Of a stretch of 37,951 nt of DNA, positions 9,222-17,651 are shown in pieces (positions within the stretch are counted from its first letter, which is position 1; the number at the start of each line of letters is the position of its first letter). This DNA is from Pirellulales bacterium (GTDB lineage Bacteria; Planctomycetota; Planctomycetia; Pirellulales; Lacipirellulaceae), in contig JAKVCB010000024.1 of assembly GCA_022448345.1 (NCBI GenBank), positions 1-37,951 of the forward strand, written 5' to 3'. The position numbers and the translations under genes are program-made. A model generated the notes under the pieces. The model saw only the letters and a list, made by a program, of their open reading frames with translations. It made no database searches and was not told the origin of the DNA.

Positions 9222-9788
9222 ATGCGTTGGTTTTGGCTTGATCGATTTACTGAGTTTGTCAGCGGTTCACACGCTACCGCGGTGAAGGCTGTCGCGCTCT
9301 CAGAAGAGCATCTCCACGATCATTGGCCTGCTTATCCGCTAATGCCTCATTCGTTGATTGCCGAGGGAATGGCCCAGACGGGCGGACTTTTGGTCAGCGA
9401 AACTTACCGGTTCAAAGAATTGGTGGTTTTGGCGAAGTTCTCCAAGTGTATCTTTCATGGGGAGACGCGACCGGGCGATGTGTTGACCTACCACGCTCAA
9501 ATAGAGCATGCCAGTGAAGATGGAGCGTCCGTAAAAGTGGTGGCCCACGTGAAAGATCATTTGCAGGCCGAGGCGGAAATCTTCTTTGCCCGTCTGCAGA
9601 CACAAGACTTGGATTCTTCAGGGGAGGGCCAGGAGGGGGCAACGCGTTTATTTAACCCGGCCCACTTATTGCACTGGCTGCGACTGGTAGCTGTGTTCGA
9701 TGTTGGCACGACGCCCGATGGTCAAAGACTGCGTCCGGCTGACTATGGCTTTGAAACAACCGACGGGAGCGATAGTTTGGTGCCGTGA
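9222..9788 (+). CDS. Second FabZ/FabA-like hot-dog dehydratase, variant motif
   Basis: 188 residues. It shares the general plan of the first dehydratase, starting MRWFWLDRF against MRFWLLDSI, so the two are probably paralogues. His34 (DHWPAYPLMPHS) and Glu48 (LIAEGMAQ) are in the catalytic positions. The glycine normally found after MP in the FabZ motif is His43 here. A longer C-terminal part (about 130-188) is rich in charged and aromatic residues and is not seen in minimal FabZ. It may be a dehydratase with altered specificity, or a non-catalytic partner of the first. The ATG at 9222 matches its paralogue's N-terminus; the open frame back to 9123 does not. Confidence 0.8.
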   Translation: MRWFWLDRFTEFVSGSHATAVKAVALSEEHLHDHWPAYPLMPHSLIAEGMAQTGGLLVSETYRFKELVVLAKFSKCIFHGETRPGDVLTYHAQIEHASEDGASVKVVAHVKDHLQAEAEIFFARLQTQDLDSSGEGQEGATRLFNPAHLLHWLRLVAVFDVGTTPDGQRLRPADYGFETTDGSDSLVP

Positions 9789-9856
9789 ATCTGATCACGT
9801 CGTCCATAAGCGATCGCCACGAGACTTCGATTGACCTCTTAACGGGGAATACTTCC

Positions 9857-11149
9857 ATGAAACGGCGAGTTGTAGTTACCGGAATCGGCTGTGTAACACC
9901 CCTGGGAACGTCTGTAGCCGAACTATGGTCCAATTTGCAAGCGTCGAAATCGGGTGTGGGCCGTACAACACTTTTTGATGCCAGCAATTTCCCCACACAA
10001 ATTGCTGCTGAAGTTTCCCATAACTGGTCGGTGGAGTCGGTAGGTGAGGACCCGGCCGAATGGGCATCGCGCGGGCGACACACGCGGTTTTCTGTAGGTG
10101 CTGCCAAGCAGGCCGTTGCCGACGCTGGTTTTCTCGATGATCCATCAATGGATCCCGAAAGGTTTGGGGTTTATCTCGGCGCCGGCGAAGGCCAGCAAGA
10201 TTTCGACGCCTTCAGCCATATGATGATCGCTGCCCTCAACAACGAACAAGGTGAGCTCAATCTTGCTGAATTCATGAACGAAGGTCTCAAGCGACTTGAT
10301 CCACTGGTAGAGCTTGAGCAAGAACCGAACATGCCTGCGGGATATATGGCTGCACTTTTCAACGCGCAGGGCCCTAATATTAATTGCCTCACCGCTTGTG
10401 CTGCCAGCAGCCAGGCGATTGGCGAAGCGACGGAGTTTATTCGTGGTGGTGAGGTGGATGTGATGCTCTCAGGGGGTGCCCACAGCATGATTCATCCGTT
10501 TGGAGTGACCGGATTCAATTTGCTCACCGCTTTAAGCGAGCGAAACGATGCGCCAGAGAAGGCGTCCCGACCGTTTGACAAAGATCGGGACGGTTTCATT
10601 CTGGGTGAAGGCGCGTCAATGCTGGTCCTGGAGGAATATGAGCGGGCAAAAATACGCGGGGCAGATATCTATGGCGAAATTGTTGGTTACGGCACAACAG
10701 CCGATGCTTTTCGGATTACCGATACCCATCCAGAAGGTCGAGGTGCCACGACTTGCATTCAAATGGCCCTGGCAGATGCCGGAAAAAATCCAGAGGAGAT
10801 CGACTATATCAATGCCCACGGCACGAGTACCCAAGTGAATGACAAAGTCGAAACGCTTGCGATCAAACAGGCGTTGGGCGAAGCAGTAGCCCGCCAGGTT
10901 CCTGTTTCAAGTACCAAAAGTATGACTGGGCACTTAATTGCCGCGGCGGGCGCGACCGAACTGATCGTATGCCTAATGGCGCTTCGCGACCAAGTTGTTC
11001 CGCCAACGATCAATTACGAAACACCCGATCCCAATTGTGATCTTGACTACGTACCAAACACTGCCCGAGATGCATCCTGCCACACGGTGCTTTCCAATAG
11101 TTTTGGATTTGGGGGGCAGAACATTTCGTTAATTGTGGCCAAGTGCTAG
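9857..11149 (+). CDS. Beta-ketoacyl-ACP synthase II (FabF-type)
   Basis: 430 residues, normal for KAS II. It condenses malonyl-ACP with an acyl-enzyme. The full Cys-His-His triad is visible: Cys181 (TACAASSQA), His321 (NAHGTSTQVND) and His359 (KSMTGHLIAAAG), together with the C-terminal NSFGFGGQN loop. The ATG at 9857 gives the standard MKRRVVVTGIG start and has a GGGGA element upstream; the in-frame GTG at 9785, overlapping the previous gene, is the alternative. It is the last gene of the cassette. I do not give fabF as a symbol because a separate housekeeping fabF may exist elsewhere. Confidence 0.93.
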   Translation: MKRRVVVTGIGCVTPLGTSVAELWSNLQASKSGVGRTTLFDASNFPTQIAAEVSHNWSVESVGEDPAEWASRGRHTRFSVGAAKQAVADAGFLDDPSMDPERFGVYLGAGEGQQDFDAFSHMMIAALNNEQGELNLAEFMNEGLKRLDPLVELEQEPNMPAGYMAALFNAQGPNINCLTACAASSQAIGEATEFIRGGEVDVMLSGGAHSMIHPFGVTGFNLLTALSERNDAPEKASRPFDKDRDGFILGEGASMLVLEEYERAKIRGADIYGEIVGYGTTADAFRITDTHPEGRGATTCIQMALADAGKNPEEIDYINAHGTSTQVNDKVETLAIKQALGEAVARQVPVSSTKSMTGHLIAAAGATELIVCLMALRDQVVPPTINYETPDPNCDLDYVPNTARDASCHTVLSNSFGFGGQNISLIVAKC

Positions 11150-11201
11150 AGCTAGCACTGAGGATAATCCCAAACCGCTTTGGGATTTAAAAAAGCGGTT
11201 T
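11142..11201 (+). terminator. Stacked and overlapping hairpins after the ketosynthase gene
   Basis: Three perfect inverted repeats lie in 60 bases: AGTGCTAG/CTAGCACT (11142-11159, including the stop codon), ATCCCAAA/TTTGGGAT (11167-11186) and AAACCGCTTT/AAAGCGGTTT (11172-11201). The last two overlap and cannot form together. No clear T-run follows, so this may be a terminator, an RNA-stability element or a switch. Confidence 0.45.
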
Positions 11202-11328
11202 AGATGTGCTTGTGCACTGTAGTAGCTTCAGAAGCGGTTTCCCTTCACGCGGTCCGTCTGTTGCGGTGTCTAAAGCCACCGCAAAGCTCTGCTCGTACAA
11301 TCCAAAACACAAGGCACCTGATGAGAAA

Positions 11329-11841
11329 TCAATAGGGGCCAAGGGAGGGTGGATTGTTCAGCAGGAAATCACGAGGTCCGTGAACGGTGTAGTAAGGGTA
11401 GGCGGTTTGTGCGACCGGGGGTCCCGGTGTGAAATTGTACCGGTTGTCTTTGTAGTGACCGTCCAACGCGCCACATACGGCACCGTTGACGATGCCCTGC
11501 TGATAAGCCCCGCACCCACATCCCCGGTAGCGGTTACAAAACCCACAGTAATCCGGGCCTTGACCACCACACGCATAACCCCCGGTGCATCCACAACAAC
11601 TGGACCCATTGCAACTACAGCCAGGCTCACAGGCACATCCATTGGAATGGTAGCAGCAACCGATGCCGTCACCGTAACCGTTGTCTTGCCAGGCGGTGCG
11701 CAAAATGGGGGGTTCTGGGATCGGTTGCGATTGTGCCCCTGGAGTTGACTGGCTGGACAACCACCCTCCCGTTTTTAGAGAAGTACAACCAGTGCTGGCA
11801 GTCAGAGCTGCCAATGCAATCAGCACAAAAAAACGATTCAT
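11329..11841 (-). CDS. Cysteine-rich small lipoprotein
   Basis: 170 residues. An N-terminal signal with a lipobox (LTASTGC, lipidated Cys19) predicts an envelope lipoprotein. After a linker rich in Ser, Gln and Pro comes a Gly/Cys-rich stretch (about residues 55-110) with 14 cysteines, many as CC, CxC or CxxC, then a Tyr/Pro-rich tail. The ATG at 11841 is supported by a very strong ribosome site (AGGGGGAA) directly upstream; the open frame 52 codons further up lacks a signal sequence. I recognise no family. Disulfide-bonded or metal-binding surface protein is a plausible guess. It is divergent from the small membrane protein gene. Confidence 0.75.
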   Translation of the reverse strand: MNRFFVLIALAALTASTGCTSLKTGGWLSSQSTPGAQSQPIPEPPILRTAWQDNGYGDGIGCCYHSNGCACEPGCSCNGSSCCGCTGGYACGGQGPDYCGFCNRYRGCGCGAYQQGIVNGAVCGALDGHYKDNRYNFTPGPPVAQTAYPYYTVHGPRDFLLNNPPSLGPY

Positions 11842-11969
11842 AGGTTCCCCCTTTGAAGATTGCACCAGCCAGACCGCCAGCGAGCGGCCGGATGAATTCG
11901 GCGTCTCTATCGCTGATATCGGCGGTATAATCCGGAAAATCCAGCAAATTGATAGAACCAGAATTGAAC

Positions 11970-12197
11970 ATGAAATCCAAAACGCCACGCCAATCACAAA
12001 CCAAAGGTCCCAGGCAGTTTAGCCTCAAAATGGCACTGCTGATCACACTCGTAGTTGCCATTGCTTGTGCCACCTGGGGTGGGTTGAGTCGAGGCGAAAG
12101 CGACCGCACACTATTTCTGTTTTTTGGTGTGACTGCACCGTTTGGCGTTTTGTTGCTGCTGGGACTTGTCCACCAGCTTATGAAGTACCGCCGCTAG
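11970..12197 (+). CDS. Small two-helix membrane protein
   Basis: 75 residues: a basic, polar N-terminus, then QFSLKMALLITLVVAIACATW (first membrane helix, about 17-37), a short charged loop, and a second helix (about 46-65) ending with basic residues. The FSLK plus hydrophobic helix pattern is common in short planctomycete membrane proteins of unknown role. An in-frame ATG at 11949 is the alternative start. It is divergent from the lipoprotein gene and lies 136 bases before the ABC exporter, so it could be in that transcription unit. Function unknown. Confidence 0.6.
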   Translation: MKSKTPRQSQTKGPRQFSLKMALLITLVVAIACATWGGLSRGESDRTLFLFFGVTAPFGVLLLLGLVHQLMKYRR

Positions 12198-12333
12198 CAC
12201 CGCCACCGCTCTTGGAGTTCCCTCCGCGATTTGCTACAAGCCCTGCCTGCTCGCCCCGTTTCCTTCCGCTGCAGGATTGTTGGCACTTTCCTCAGGGACT
12301 GGTGCCTCTGTTAGCTTCACTTTCGGACTATCT

Positions 12334-14337
12334 ATGAAGAACTTTGGACGTACTCTCCGGTTGGCGCTTCGTTATCGTGTGACAGTTATCGCTTGCCTCG
12401 CAAGTGGTACGCTGGTTGCAATCTTGTGGGGCGGTAATCTGACAGCCGTTTACCCGGTAGTAGACGTGATCATGACTGACCGCGCGCTGCCAGAGTGGAT
12501 GGATGATCAACTTGCCAAGCACGAACAGGAGGTTGTCCAGTATGAGCAACAACTTGCAGAGCTGCGCGAGCAAAAAGCGACAACAAAGAATGATGCGAAA
12601 ACCGAGAAGCATCTCCAGACACAAATCAACCACGAAGAGTTCAAGCTTCTTATCCACCAGAAACAGGTGGAATGGTATCGCTGGGCTGGAAGTTGGGCTC
12701 ACCGATACCTGCCAGACACACCTTTTGCAACCTTGATGATCGTGTGCGGGTTAGTTCTTATTGGCACGTTGCTAAAGTGCTTGTTTCGCGTTGTGAACAT
12801 GGTGCTCGCGGCACGGCTTGGTTATTTGGTCGGTTTTGATGTGCGCAAGGAGTTTTACCGGAAGATTCTCCGTCTCGATATGAAAAGCTTCAACGAGCAG
12901 GGACGTGGAGACTTAATGAATCGTTGCACGTCAGATCTCAATCAAATGAGTAGTGGTGTTCGAACGGTGGTGGGTCAAGGATTACTTGAGCCTTTAAAAA
13001 TGATTGTATGTTTAACGATTGCGGCTTTTGTCAGCTGGCAACTGCTGTTGTTAACTATGATTATTGCCCCCATTGCAGGATTGACGATTCGCTGGCTCAC
13101 CAAAGCGCTGAAACGAGCGCATCGCCGCGCAATGCAAGAACTCTCCATGATTTATGAAACACTCACAGAAACGCTTGGTGGGATCAAGCTCATCAAGGCG
13201 TTCACGATGGAGTCGGCTGAACGCAGCCGCTTCCATCAATCGGCCAAGATATATTATCAACGACAGATGAAAATCACCCGTTATCACTCGCTGATAAGTC
13301 CACTCACTGAGTTTCTCGGCATACTCATGGTGCTGTTAGCCTCGACGATAGGCGGATATTTAGTACTCAATCGGGAGACCCATATCCTGGGGTTGAAGAT
13401 TAGTGACATTCCACTAACCCACGGATGGATGAGTGTATTTTTTGCGATGATGGCCGGAATGGCAAATCCCGCGCGCAAATTGTCGAGTTTGTTCGGCAAT
13501 TTGCAACAGTCGTTTGCCGCCGCAGATCGGGTTTATGAGGTGCTGGACCGTGAACCTGGTATCACCGATCCAGTGAACCCGGTCGAACTACCGAGACGTT
13601 GGAAAAATCTTCGTCTGGAGCAAATCAACTTCCATTATTCCGAAGATAAACCAGTCCTTGCTGACATCAATCTGGAAATCCACGCTGGCGAAACAGTTGC
13701 AATTGTTGGGCCCAACGGTTGCGGCAAGTCGACGCTACTGAATTTGATTCCCCGCTTTTATGATGTTCAGCAGGGCAGGGTTGCTATCGACGGCATCGAC
13801 TTGTGTGATGTACGGATTCGGGACCTGCGCACACAGATTGGATTGGTAAGTCAGGAAACACTCCTGTTCAACGATACGGTTAGCGCAAATATTGCCTACG
13901 GTACGGTCGACATCGGAGACGATGCTATTGAGTCCGCTGCACGCAAGGCACATGCCCATGAGTTTATTACCGAGAAACTGTCCTGTGGTTATCAAACGAT
14001 TGTCGGGCCTAGTGGGAACAAACTGTCAGGTGGCCAACGGCAGCGGATTGCACTGGCTCGAGCAATCCTTCGCGATCCGGCAATCTTGATGCTTGACGAA
14101 GCCACCAGTCAGATTGATCTCGAAAGTGAACAGCTTATTCATCAAGTCTTGCAGGACTTTCTCTGTGACCGCACTGCGCTGGTTGTAACACACCGCATGA
14201 GTACCATTGCACTGGCTGACCGCGTGGTTGTTATGGAGGGTGGCCGCATTCTGGATGTTGGTAGCCATGAGGAGCTCATTGGACGTTGTGAGCTCTATCG
14301 ACGCCTGGCCAGCATTGGCTATCGTGCCACCGCCTAG
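12334..14337 (+). CDS. MsbA-type ABC exporter, fused permease and ATPase
   Basis: 667 residues: six-helix type I exporter domain (about 10-410) and nucleotide-binding domain (about 430-660). The ATPase is complete: Walker A GPNGCGKST (459-467), signature LSGGQ (564-568), Walker B with Asp588-Glu589, and H-loop His620. It would export a lipid or other amphipathic substrate as a homodimer; the substrate cannot be read from sequence. Unusually, about 85 residues separate membrane helix 1 (about 14-34) from helix 2 (about 130-150), and residues 58-115 of this loop look like a charged coiled coil on the periplasmic side. The ATG at 12334 is chosen because it directly precedes the basic, amphipathic N-terminus. 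Confidence 0.9.
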   Translation: MKNFGRTLRLALRYRVTVIACLASGTLVAILWGGNLTAVYPVVDVIMTDRALPEWMDDQLAKHEQEVVQYEQQLAELREQKATTKNDAKTEKHLQTQINHEEFKLLIHQKQVEWYRWAGSWAHRYLPDTPFATLMIVCGLVLIGTLLKCLFRVVNMVLAARLGYLVGFDVRKEFYRKILRLDMKSFNEQGRGDLMNRCTSDLNQMSSGVRTVVGQGLLEPLKMIVCLTIAAFVSWQLLLLTMIIAPIAGLTIRWLTKALKRAHRRAMQELSMIYETLTETLGGIKLIKAFTMESAERSRFHQSAKIYYQRQMKITRYHSLISPLTEFLGILMVLLASTIGGYLVLNRETHILGLKISDIPLTHGWMSVFFAMMAGMANPARKLSSLFGNLQQSFAAADRVYEVLDREPGITDPVNPVELPRRWKNLRLEQINFHYSEDKPVLADINLEIHAGETVAIVGPNGCGKSTLLNLIPRFYDVQQGRVAIDGIDLCDVRIRDLRTQIGLVSQETLLFNDTVSANIAYGTVDIGDDAIESAARKAHAHEFITEKLSCGYQTIVGPSGNKLSGGQRQRIALARAILRDPAILMLDEATSQIDLESEQLIHQVLQDFLCDRTALVVTHRMSTIALADRVVVMEGGRILDVGSHEELIGRCELYRRLASIGYRATA

Positions 14338-14358
14338 CTGGTATCTGCTCTCGAAAAA

Positions 14359-14372
14359 GGTGCCCCAGCACC
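14359..14372 (+). terminator. Weak hairpin after the ABC exporter gene
   Basis: GGTGC-CCCA-GCACC forms a short 5-base stem 22 bases after the exporter stop codon. A T-rich stretch occurs only about 20 bases later, so termination here is uncertain. Confidence 0.25.
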
Positions 14373-14502
14373 CCTCTGAATAGGTGTTTTCTTGCCTTGT
14401 TATTGGCCGCTCTGACTCGACGAACGGCAACAACTCTCTATGATACAGTGTCAATCCTTACGATAAAATAAGTTCTCATTCGGCAGTCCTGACGTCGTTA
14501 CT

Positions 14503-15372
14503 ATGACTGAGAAAGATCTGTTCACCCAGCACCAACGGTCCTACGAAGCCAACCGGTTCGTCTATCCCGTTCTTAGCCGGAGGTCCAACGGAATTTCTCT
14601 TGGGGTCAATCTCAATCCGGATAAGGTTTGTAACTTTGACTGCATCTACTGCCAGGTCAATCGGACCTCTCAGAGTGAGACCCGGTTTATTGAAACAGAC
14701 CAACTACTCGGTGAGTTGCAGGAGATGCTCGATCTGGTCATTTCGGGTGAGATCTACAAATCACCCAAGTTTGGGCAGGTTCCCAGCAATTTGAGGCGAC
14801 TCAACGATATTGCCTTTAGTGGTGATGGTGAGCCAACGACCTACAAAAACTTCGACGAAATTGTAAGCCGCTGTGCGGAGATAAAACAGCGGGCAGATCT
14901 CAATAACGTCAAGTTGGTGTTGATCACCAACGCGAGTATGTTCCATCGTCCCAGTGTCCAGCGAGGATTGAAGATTCTCGACGAACACAATGGCGAGATC
15001 TGGGCCAAGCTCGAAGCAGGAACCCAAGAGTATTATCAGCAGATCGAGCGCACACCAATCCCCTTGCAGCAAATCTTGGACAACATCACCGCCGCCGCAC
15101 AATTGCGACCTTTGGTCATTCAGGCACTCTTCATGCAGGTGGGTGGTGTGTCGCCTCCTCCGGAAGAACTTGCCGCGTTTTGCGATCGGTTGAATGAAAT
15201 TACACATGCGGGAGGTCAGATCAAGTCGGTCCAGGTTTATACGGTAGCTCGGCCACCGACCGAGTCGTACGTTACACCTTTGAAAGATGCCGAGGTCGAC
15301 ACCATTGTAGAGTTGGTTACCTCACGCTCGGGGATCGCTGCCACTGCCTACTATGGCTCGGCAGTTGACTAA
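14503..15372 (+). CDS. Radical SAM protein, TYW1-like (COG0731-type)
   Basis: 289 residues. The [4Fe-4S]-binding motif is Cys43-x3-Cys47-x2-Cys50 (CNFDCIYC), followed by the SAM-binding segment AFSGDGEPT at about 108-116, which corresponds to the GGE region. The short core with FSGDGEPTT resembles the COG0731 group of wyosine-synthesis-like Fe-S oxidoreductases, but no C-terminal substrate domain is present and bacteria do not make wyosine, so the substrate is unknown. It lies 165 bases after the exporter and about 200 bases before dapL, all on the same strand. The ATG at 14503 has no clear ribosome site. Confidence 0.8.
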   Translation: MTEKDLFTQHQRSYEANRFVYPVLSRRSNGISLGVNLNPDKVCNFDCIYCQVNRTSQSETRFIETDQLLGELQEMLDLVISGEIYKSPKFGQVPSNLRRLNDIAFSGDGEPTTYKNFDEIVSRCAEIKQRADLNNVKLVLITNASMFHRPSVQRGLKILDEHNGEIWAKLEAGTQEYYQQIERTPIPLQQILDNITAAAQLRPLVIQALFMQVGGVSPPPEELAAFCDRLNEITHAGGQIKSVQVYTVARPPTESYVTPLKDAEVDTIVELVTSRSGIAATAYYGSAVD

Positions 15373-15574
15373 ATTTACGCCACTTCTAGTGGAGTCGATG
15401 GTCGCGTCGCTGACCGGTAGCGTAGCGCAATATTGGGGGGGCGTCTGCTGTAGCCCGTCGCTTCGGGAGTACCGCCCCGGTTGTTGTCGAACGGGAGGTC
15501 GGATACGCTGGGAAGACTGTTCTGTATTATCAAGGTTTCCACTGGGACCCCCTCGTTTTTCCGCTGAGTTCAAT

Positions 15575-16807
15575 ATGTCCGACCCTTATTTTCAAGCGAT
15601 GTTTGCCGATCGAATTGGTGGAGTCAACTACGGAAAAGGAACCGCCATTTACAAATTTGAGAAAATTAAGCGAGCCAAGAGAAAAGCATTGGCTGATTTT
15701 CCAGAACGCAGCTTGCTCGACTTCGGCATTGGTGACAATGACGAAATGGCTCCTGCCTCAGTTCGCCGGGCAATGGAGAGCGAGCTGAATAAGCCTGAGA
15801 ATCGTGGTTACGCGGATAATGGCCCTGCCGAATTTAAAGAAGCAGCTGCCCGATTCATGAACCGCAATTTTGGTGTCGTGCTTGACCCTGCCACGGAGAT
15901 TAACCATTGCATAGGTTCCAAGACTGCCTTGGCGATGCTGCCGGCGAGTTTTATTAACCCGGGTGACATCACGCTCATGACGGTTCCTGGTTATCCAGTT
16001 GCCGGGACGCATACGCTTTACTACGGGGGAGTTGTACACAAACTTCCGTTGTTGGCAGAGAATGATTTTTTTCCAAATCTCGAAGAGATTTCACCAGACA
16101 TTCTCCAGAGGGCTAAGCTGCTGGTACTCAATTATCCAAATAGCCCCACGGGAAAGACAGCCACAACGGAGTTTTATGAACGTGTTGTCCAGTTTGCCCA
16201 AGACAACGAGATTGTGGTCATCCAGGATGCAGCCCATGCAATGTTAAGCTATGACAGCGAGCCGCACAGTTTTCTTGCTACAAGTGGTGCGAAAGAAGTG
16301 GGCGTGGAAGTACACTCCTTGTCAAAGGGTTTCAACATGATTGGTTGGCGCATCGGCTGGGTATGTGGCCACGAACGGATTGTCCGCGCATTTTCTGATG
16401 TGAAGGACAACTCCGATTCGGGACAATTCCTGGCAACGCAACTGGCAGCAGCTGCCGCGCTCGATGATGATTCAATACCAAAAACCAACCGCGCCAAGTA
16501 CCACCGTCGTTTGGAAAAACTTGTAGGCGTACTCAGTCGTTGTGGTTTTCGTTGCAGTATGCCGGGGGGAACTTACTTCCTCTACACTCCGGCTCCGAAA
16601 AGTCTTGAGAGTGGGCCAACTTTTGAAAATGGCGAAGCGGCTAGTCAGTACCTCATTACGGAACAATCAATTTGTACAGTTCCCTGGGATGATGCGGGGG
16701 CCTTCTTGAGGTTCAGTGTTACCTACGAAGCTGCCGACGAAGCTGCGGAGGATGCGTTGATGGCGGAAACCGAGTCGCGGCTGAAAAATCTCAAACCGGT
16801 GTTCTAA
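15575..16807 (+). CDS. dapL: LL-diaminopimelate aminotransferase-type enzyme (DapL)
   Basis: 410 residues. A fold-type I PLP aminotransferase; DapL turns tetrahydrodipicolinate directly into LL-diaminopimelate using glutamate, for lysine and peptidoglycan. The PLP lysine is Lys251 (SLSKGFNMIGWRIGW), the cofactor-contact motif NYPNSPTG is at 186-193, and the N-terminal YADNGPAEFKEA (79-90) is a DapL-like substrate loop. Length and motifs suit DapL, the route planctomycetes are known to use; a related class I aminotransferase is the alternative. The ATG at 15575 starts MSDPYFQAMF; the frame is open back to 15353, but that part overlaps the previous gene and has no aminotransferase character. 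Confidence 0.8.
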   Translation: MSDPYFQAMFADRIGGVNYGKGTAIYKFEKIKRAKRKALADFPERSLLDFGIGDNDEMAPASVRRAMESELNKPENRGYADNGPAEFKEAAARFMNRNFGVVLDPATEINHCIGSKTALAMLPASFINPGDITLMTVPGYPVAGTHTLYYGGVVHKLPLLAENDFFPNLEEISPDILQRAKLLVLNYPNSPTGKTATTEFYERVVQFAQDNEIVVIQDAAHAMLSYDSEPHSFLATSGAKEVGVEVHSLSKGFNMIGWRIGWVCGHERIVRAFSDVKDNSDSGQFLATQLAAAAALDDDSIPKTNRAKYHRRLEKLVGVLSRCGFRCSMPGGTYFLYTPAPKSLESGPTFENGEAASQYLITEQSICTVPWDDAGAFLRFSVTYEAADEAAEDALMAETESRLKNLKPVF

Positions 16808-16825
16808 CCATCCAGCCTTCCGTTT

Positions 16826-17632
16826 TCAGGAGACAGTTGTCCGCTTTGCGCTCGATCTTGGGCCTAGATTGCCATAGCGGCGGTAGACGTGCGAAATACT
16901 CTGCTCTCGAATGTACCACAACAGTTCAATGCGGCCGTGGTCTGAAATAGGAGCGTCGGCCACAAAATGAAGTGCTTCGGCAGCTGCTCTCCTGACCGTG
17001 TTTGAAACACGGGATGGGGCAGTGTAACGGAGACGTTCTGTTTGACCGGTACCGATAACCCTTGCGAGCTGGGTTTCGGATTCTTCGACAAATTCAATTG
17101 CGCCAGCCCAGGGTTCGGTCAGCAGGTCGAGTTTTCGAACTGCATCGGCTACCTCACGACTGTCAGCATCCCACCCAGGAGAGGACCAAAGTGGGTCAGG
17201 CTTCCTGGCTGGACCTCCCATTTGACACCAGGTGTGACCAGGTGTGGGTTTCCGTTGAAGTTTAGCTGTGGCATGACCGCCCACGACTCGCCCAGTTCAA
17301 GTTCTTTGAGTCCCTTTTCCAGCATGTCGGCTGGGGGGCAAATCAACGGACCGACTTTGGTGTGAAGTTTCCAGGCCGATCCTACGCATAGGATTTCTAC
17401 GGCGTCACATAGCGCACCGCGAAACTTCTGGTTGTGGTAGACTTCGTCTTCGAACAACAGCAGAGACGTTGCCTAGCATTTTTGACCACTGTGACCAAAG
17501 GCACTTTGGAGTACGTTTTTAATTGCCTGGTCTCGGTCGGCGAGAGCAGTGACAATCGTCGTATTCTTGCCACCCGTTTCGGCCAGCAGGTGGATATTTG
17601 GTTTGGCTGCGAGCATCGCACGGCCGCTTTGC
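16826..17632 (-). pseudogene. Decayed remnant of bifunctional proline/P5C dehydrogenase (putA-type)
   Basis: Two stretches match, from memory, the aldehyde-dehydrogenase half and the extreme C-terminus of the large planctomycete PutA-type enzyme. From about 17631 to 17185, in one frame, come HLLAETGGKNT, HSGQKC, then an in-frame TAG (17475-17473) where the family has Ser, then ATSLLLFEDEVY and KWEVQPGSLTHF. The frame then stops at 17149, and the C-terminal part (WAGAIEFVEES, GRIELLWYIREQS, RYGNLG) runs in another frame to the stop at 16826. The proline dehydrogenase domain, the 5' end and roughly 250 residues between the two stretches are missing. The remnant begins about 20 bases after the DUF58 stop and converges on dapL. 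The deletions make a sequencing error unlikely as the whole explanation. Confidence 0.85.
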
Positions 17633-17651
17633 GGCAGTAAAAGCGGGAAAT

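Noticed and set aside
16826..17284. Frame of 152 residues as an independent gene
   Set aside because: Its last 95 residues match the C-terminus of the PutA-type enzyme and its first part is out-of-frame remnant, so it belongs to the pseudogene.
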